Assembly (NCBI RefSeq): GCF_958298935.1
Contig: NC_084922.1
Span: 5,582,501 to 5,646,500, forward strand
DNA length: 64,000 nt
Direction: 5' to 3'
Source of the DNA: Phragmites australis
Lineage: Eukaryota > Streptophyta > Magnoliopsida > Poales > Poaceae
Of this stretch, positions 58,651-64,000 are shown in pieces. The notes beneath the pieces were generated by a model that saw nothing but the letters and a program-made list of their open reading frames with translations, was not told the DNA's origin and did not search any database. Positions within the stretch are counted from its first letter, which is position 1; every line of letters begins with the position of its first letter. A program made the translations under genes and the position numbers.

Positions 58651-59849
58651 CCACCCTCCACCTCTATGGTGAAGTTCCACAACTTCTCCACATTCTCATG
58701 CTCTTTTTCCTTGCTCGAATTGCCGTCGGTGCTTTCATCTTCGTCATCTCCAGTGAGGTTGCGCCGCCACCACCATTCTTTGCGTTTGTGCTGACTCCGA
58801 CCGATTTGACCCTTTCTCCGGCTCTGCAAAACCCTCTGGAGTCAATCTCATGGAACTTCATCGACTTTCAGCCACCGAACCCCTTCCTCCCCGCTATACC
58901 GACCTTCACCGCTGCCCTCACTATCTCCTGGCCGCCTCGACCCCTCTCAGGCGCCGTTCTCGCTCGGGGTGAGTTTTCCATTGCACCCTCTCTATTTTCC
59001 GCCGCTCGCCGGAGCTTCCCGGTAATCGGAGCACTGTTTCGAACACTCTCCAGCCACCCGCCACCATGCTGAGCTCCACCAGCGCCCATGGTCCACGGTG
59101 ATCCCATGGACCGAAGCCTTTCTCTTTTTTCACAGCCCGTAGACTCGGTCCACATGTTTTTCAGTAGATAATTCAATTTTTCTTTATGTCATCAGATTGC
59201 GCAATAAACTATATTTTCAGTATAAAAATCGGTTCATTCTCTGAAATTAAGTAAAATTTGTAGAAAAGTGTCTCGAACTTCAAATGCTTATAACTTTTTG
59301 ATCGTAGCTTCGATTTGGCCGATCCGCACAAATTCTCATAGAGTCATGTAGAATATTTTTATAGGTTTTTTTTTACCAAGATTTAGTACTGTTTAGTGTA
59401 CTGTTTTTAGTAGTTTCTCTTGTATACTTTTCGGGTGTGTCGATTAGGTGGTGAGCAGTTCTGAATCTGCAAGGCCAAGCTTTTGAAGACTTAAATCAAT
59501 CCTCAACTGAAGACAGGTGTCCTTGAACATCTTGCTCCTATTTTAGGATTTATATGTAGTTGTTTATGCTTCATTTCATGATTGTCTAAAATGAAAGCCT
59601 AAGATTAGGGTTTACTAAATTTTTGTATGCTTATCCTTGTCACCGTTGATGAGTCATGGGAATTGAAGGGTAGATATGCTAGTTGTTTCCATGATTGGGG
59701 TAAATGTTAAATTTGACTAATACTTATGCAACATGAACTGTGTATGATAATTTTATAGCAACATGGTGTAGGGATCCTAACATGATGGTTGTGTGATAAT
59801 GGTGCGGGAATTCACGAGTGCAAAAAATGCACAATTGTTTGTGGTTGTT

Positions 59850-61605
59850 CCTATTGTGAGGATTGGTGACGTCCTAAGAGGGGGGTGAATTAGGACACTT
59901 AGAATCTATTTAGCTACAAAATAACACAAGATAAATCTATATCAATTTCTATCTAAATGTGCTCTAGGATTCTCTAATGTGTCTGCTCTACCAATCAAAG
60001 CGCTTGCAACCTATCTAAGAAGGTAAATTGCAAGTAAGTAATGCGGAAACATAAATAAGGTAGAGAGCAAACTCGGCACAAGAATTTTTTCCCCGTGGTA
60101 TCAATGGTATGAATACCACCTCTAGTCCACGTTAGAGCTCCACCAAAGATATGCCCCCGGTCGGTATCTAGTCACAGCTATTGAGCTACCAAGTCACAAA
60201 GATAAGGTCTTATCCCGGATGAGCTACCAAGGCAAAGCCTCACCACAATGCTCTCTTCCGGTCCCTTGCCACCGTGATCACTTCGGAGCTTAACCCACCA
60301 AGGTAAGAGTCTCTGCGTCCCCATACACGTGTCTTGCCGCCGCTCCACACTAAGTCTGAGGGTCAACAAGTTACCGGTGAGTCATAAAGACTCCAAGACA
60401 TCAGCGTACCTCTTGGTACATGGTTGGATCACTCATTGATCTACTCTCTAGGTTGCAGCATCTAGCAACACTTCTCTCTAGGCCTAATAGTACTAATCAC
60501 TCTCTAGTAGTGTGCTAAATTATCTTGGATGAACACTTTAAGCACTTTAGTGGCTTGGATGTCTTCTAAAGTGTATATGGGATTCTCTGGACTCCAGCCC
60601 TTTCAAATGACTGAGTAGACGAGTATTTATAGCTTTAAACCCGTTAACTAACCGTTGCCCTTTGACGGCTTAGAAAAGTTGTTAACACCGGATGACCCGG
60701 TGAGAACAGTGGTACTAACACCGTATCATCCAGTGAGTACATCCTTAGAAACTAGCTGTTAGAACCCCCACTCAACCCTCTGTGAACACCGGATACTCCA
60801 GTGTACCTTCAAATCTATCACCGGACCTTCTGTTAAGTTATCTTGAGCCATCTGAGCCTTTGCATCTTCTCTGTGTAAATTTCTCCAATGAAGCCTCTAG
60901 TGTGCATTTCTTCATCACCGGACCATCTGATGAGTTATCCTGAGCCAAACTGTGCCTTTGCAGCCTCTCTGTGTAAAATTCTCCACTGCGTTGATCCGGT
61001 GTTCATTCCATCCACACTGGACCATCCAGTGAGCTAAACTTTCTCTTCTTTTCCCTAGAAATACTCTGGTGCAACTATCTCTGTGATCACCAAACTATCC
61101 AGTGACTTCATCCTTCTTCAATAGCTGCATCTTCTCTGGTAGGAATGCTCATCCGGTGTGCATAAGCCAAACACCGTACCATCCAGTCAACTAATCATCG
61201 ATCTTCAGCAGTTGAAACCCTCTCTGCAAGAATTGCTCCGATGTATATCTTCCGCTGATCACCGGACCATCCAGTGGGTTGTTTCATTTTGCCTTTTGAG
61301 CAGAAACACTTCGGTGAGTATATGGGTCTTAACACCGGACTATTCGGTTCCTTCTTTCTCCTCTGTAGAAAATACTCTGGTGATTATAGCCTTCAATACA
61401 CAAGACTATCCGGTGAGAATAAATATCCTGGGACTTCTCTAATTCAACCAAACTTTATCCTGGCTACGATGGCTTCTTCATGTATTGCGTCCATGAGACC
61501 TACTAATATATATTATTGACAAACATGTTAGTCCCATTAACTATATTGTCAGTAATCACCAAAATCACAATCATGATCTAATAAGGTCATTTTCGCTACA
61601 CCTGT
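59850..61605 (-). mobile_element. Solo LTR nested in the plus LTR
   Basis: The LTR is 59855-61600 (1746 bp). On the minus strand it begins TGTAGCGAAAATGACC and ends CCAATCCTCACA. It is flanked by CCTAT and CCTGT (one difference). It is the same family as the element at 3577-7099: both share CCTAAGAG...GGGTGAATT, TTTTTTCCCC and the ACCGGA arrays. A minus-strand TATAAATA lies near 60625-60634. Confidence 0.82.
60686..61420. repeat. Array of degenerate ACCGGA-N-TCCGGT palindromes (solo LTR)
   Basis: At least ten units such as CACCGGACCATCCAGTG spaced 30-100 bp, between the LTR start and its TATA, i.e. in U3. Same motif as 4345-4665 and 6018-6670. Confidence 0.75.
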
Positions 61606-61980
61606 GTGGGATCCTAAGGACTGGTTCTAGAAGCATGTAACTCGGCTAAACAGTGCAACCATAAGGCTTATATGGGTATAACTTGATCAATTAATTAGCC
61701 ACCCCTTCAGTTCTATTGGCACAAATTGACGGTTGAGTGGCATAAGAGGGGGCTTCTGCAGTGATGGAATCACTGTTAGTGATGAAATCACAGTGGGTGC
61801 TTACAGATCGGTGGGAACTTTGTAATAACCTTGTAGTGATCTCTTAGTGCACACCTTGAAAGTGTGTAAAGATAGTAAGAGACGAGAAAAAGAACTAAGA
61901 AAAAGCTTCTATGGTTGAAACAAACTAGGAGAAACCTAAAGGACAACCATTTTAACTAGGCTTGTGGTCCTACAGTCAAT

Positions 61981-61995
61981 ATAGCTCTGATACCA
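61981..61995 (-). other. Primer binding site, initiator Met-tRNA type
   Basis: TGGTATCAGAGCTAT on the minus strand, 4 bases after the LTR end at 62000. TGGTATCAGAGC is the classic site complementary to plant initiator methionine tRNA. Confidence 0.8.
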
Positions 61996-61999
61996 CCTC

Positions 62000-62933
62000 T
62001 GTCACACATAATTTTAACAGATAAAATCAAGTACGGCTTATCTGTGTCTAGGAAGTTCATCACACATAAGGACATCATAGGTGAAACAACAGTATCAGTA
62101 CTTTAACTTACAATCATTCAACTCTTACATTAAAGATTTCACCTAACAACTCATTAGCTAAATGATAGCAAACTAAACGACGGTAGTGGAACGAAAGCAT
62201 TAGCGACCAAGCACTCCACAGGCACCGGCCGAAAGATACGCTCCTAAAATACCAGATCATCGTCTTGGAAATCTTCAAAGTCTTCCACTGAGCAGTGTAT
62301 GTAATGTGGGAGATAGCAAGATTGAGCACATGGAGTACTCAGCAAGTGTGGCAAAGTAATGACATGTAGACTTTGAACAAGAATAGGTTAACACATGGTA
62401 TATTTATATAAATACAAGTAAAGAAATAGTCATGTAACTCAAAAGCATTAAACAATTGTTAAGTGAATATAACACAAATGACCTAACAACTATCGAACAC
62501 CATAACCATCTAGTACCACCTGTACCATAACCACAACCAACTAATCATTACCAACTAATCATGTGAGGATCCAAGTCTCTCATGACCATAAGCACGACTA
62601 ACGGTGGGTTGGGTCGAGAGAGAGAAGGGAGAGAGGAGGGAGGCCTGGTTGGGATTTCTTTCATTTTTCTTTTTTCTTTTTCTTTTTCTAAATTCTTTTG
62701 AAAATCAGGACAAAGCAAATCAATTCAAATCAAAAGCCACAAAACAAATCCAAACAAAAACAAAGGAAACCCTAGATACTTAATAACAGCATGAATGCAT
62801 CTCTAGCAAATATAACCTATGTCAATTTGCAATCTGATTTTATAAAATATATCTTAACCTATTCTATTGATTTAAACTCAATTAATTCTAGAAAATTTTA
62901 GGAATTGCAAAAGTTAAAGAACAGGGTGTTACA
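62000..62933 (-). mobile_element. 5' LTR of a truncated minus-strand retrotransposon
   Basis: 934 bp. On the minus strand it begins TGTAACACCCTG (62933) and ends GTGTGACA (62000). A primer binding site follows. Only about 150 bp or less of internal sequence remains (to about 61840) before the plus-strand LTR. It inserted into a Gypsy pol gene whose remainder starts at 62934. No duplication partner was found on the other side. Confidence 0.75.
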
Positions 62934-62935
62934 GA

Positions 62936-64000
62936 GGGTCCAATGGGGAGGACGGTGGCGGTCGTTTAGTCCAGCGTATTGGTCACCATCCGATGGAGGA
63001 CCTCGAAGAAGGCTCCCAATGGTATGTCTTTGCTCCCAATGGCATGTCTCTTCTCCCAACAGCAGCTTTCGCCAGGGCGTCGGCCTGATAGTTGTCCATC
63101 CACGGTATGCTCCGTACTGAAATATCGTGGAAGGACACTTCGGCTTTGCAGATAGATTTGAGGTATCTCGTCATGTCTGGATGTCGAACTTGGAAGCTCT
63201 TATCGACGTGCCTTGCGACGACCTGAGAGTCGATCTTGATGATGAATCGGGCGGCCCCCAAGGCCCAGGCCTTCCAGAGGCCCAAGAGGATGGCTTCGTT
63301 TTTGGTGATGTTGTTGGTTGTCTTGAACTCCAAGCGGGTGGCAAACTTGGCCCGCTGTCCTATAGGGGAGATGAGGACCGCACTGGCCCTCGCACTAGAG
63401 GAACCATATGCTCCATTGGTGTATCATGTCCATACATTTTGGGGAGGGGTCATGGGGGGTCCAGCAGGTACTGGAGTCCATTCGGCAAAGAAATTGACCA
63501 AGATCTGTGACTTGATGGTCGTACGAGCTACAAATTTTACCACAAAGGGGGCTAGCTCCAAAGCCCACTTGCCAATGCATCCGATCGCTTCCCGATTCGG
63601 AAACATATCGCCGAGCGGGTATGTGGTTGATACAGTGATGTTGTGGGCGAGGAAGTAGCGTTGGAGCTTGCAAGAGACCACTATGAGGGCTTATATCTTC
63701 TCAAGATCAGTGTAGTGCATATTGGCCCCAGCTAGGGCCTCCAACACATAGTACACGACCCTTTGTGCAAAACGACCTTCAATCTCCTCCTCCTGTATTA
63801 ATGCAACACTTACAACGAAGGCAGATGCAGATAAGTACAGGAGGAGCCCTTCATCAGGAAGGGCTATTGAGAGCATCTTGAGGTCAGAAAGGTAGGTGTT
63901 GAGGGCCTCAAATACGGCCTGGCATTCTAGAATCCATCTGAAAGGTTTAGAGCCCCTCATCATTTTGAAAAATAGGAGGTTATGCTTAGTGGATTTGGTG
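62936..64000 (-). pseudogene. Ty3/Gypsy pol: RT-RNase H and second RNase H domain, partial
   Basis: Minus-strand frames run in from the right edge. 63963-63691: FRWILECQAVFEALNTYL, LLLYLSASAFVVSVALIQEE and VVYYVLEALAGANMHYTDLE (RT-RNaseH_2-like). 63681-63424: YPLGDMFPNREAIGCIGKWA, then FVARTTIKSQILVNFFAEWT. 63333-62983: MEFKTTNNITKNEAILLGLW, KIDSQVVARHVDKSFQ and NYQADALAKAA (plant RNase H). Text is well conserved but needs frame changes near 63690 and 63400. A local duplication near 63020-63060 breaks the end. It is cut off by the LTR at 62933 and by the window edge. It likely belongs with the antisense ORF at 55366-56476. Confidence 0.85.

Larger units (their letters stand above)
57865..61840 (+). 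mobile_element. LTR (plus), 3' end uncertain, interrupted by a nested solo LTR
   Basis: It starts TGTAACACCCTAAATTTT at 57865. It has a C-rich leader (58140-59100), a TATA at 58643, and later text typical of Gypsy LTRs (GCTTATAACTTTTTGATC). It is split at 59855-61600. It resumes GTGTGGGATCC and fades into the internal part of a minus-strand element by about 61840-61973, so its true end is lost. Its start matches the start of the minus-strand LTR at 62933. Open frames 58133-59176 are in the C-rich leader, with no motif. Confidence 0.6.

Noticed and set aside
57865..62933. Single LTR element from TGTAACACCC to GGGTGTTACA
   Set aside because: The flanks AGCTG and GAGGG do not match and the right part has its own LTR end and primer binding site; two opposing LTRs explain it better.
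1..64000. CRISPR arrays, bacterial operons, integrons or phage genes
   Set aside because: Introns, grass transposons and the eukaryotic sterol gene show plant nuclear DNA; the tandem repeats lack unique equal-length spacers.

Overview
This window looks like nuclear DNA of a grass (Poaceae). It holds one intact, intron-containing gene whose protein fits monocot sterol C5-desaturases. The rest is nested grass-type transposable elements: Gypsy-type LTRs, CACTA, hAT, Helitron, LINE, SINE and MITEs. Low-copy intergenic DNA and a few gene fragments make up the remainder. I see no bacterial operon structure, CRISPR array, rRNA or intact tRNA gene.

Layout, left to right. 1-681: relic of a CACTA-associated ORF (-). 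869-8075: a solo LTR (+) split by a second LTR element at 3577-7099 (-). 8288-9354: plant transposase relic (-). About 10.7-15.5 kb: decayed CACTA (En/Spm) element whose transposase reads on the - strand. 16.2-16.8 kb: a foldback MITE and three ~110-bp repeats. About 18.8-22.98 kb: probable Helitron with a broken Rep/helicase relic and a captured galacturonosyltransferase (GAUT) fragment. 23.3-23.9 kb: LINE relic (-). 25265-27535: solo LTR with a perfect target duplication.

28419-28858 is a MITE just upstream of the one complete gene, 29045-33350 (+). That gene encodes a Delta7-sterol C5(6)-desaturase (STE1/DWF7 type): three exons, 277 residues, all three histidine boxes. Its 3.2-kb first intron holds a tRNA-type SINE with a 15-bp perfect target duplication. 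35.06-35.56 kb carries a BEL1-like homeodomain gene fragment (-).

37722-42671 is a ZMYM1/TTF-type hAT transposon with degenerate TIRs and 8-bp target duplication. A 1392-bp solo LTR (38910-40301) sits inside its coding region. 44181-48272 is a solo LTR (-) with a truncated opposite-strand copy of the same LTR inside it. 48995-53059 is a complete small LTR retrotransposon (-) whose most recognisable ORF is antisense (PF04195-like). 55.3-64.0 kb appears to be a larger Gypsy element (-): antisense ORF on the left, RT/RNase H at the right edge, and three to four later LTR insertions between.

Only the sterol desaturase is likely to act in the cell, in ER brassinosteroid/phytosterol synthesis. All transposon genes seen here are broken. 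Boundaries supported by target-site duplications are firm; element ends without them are approximate.
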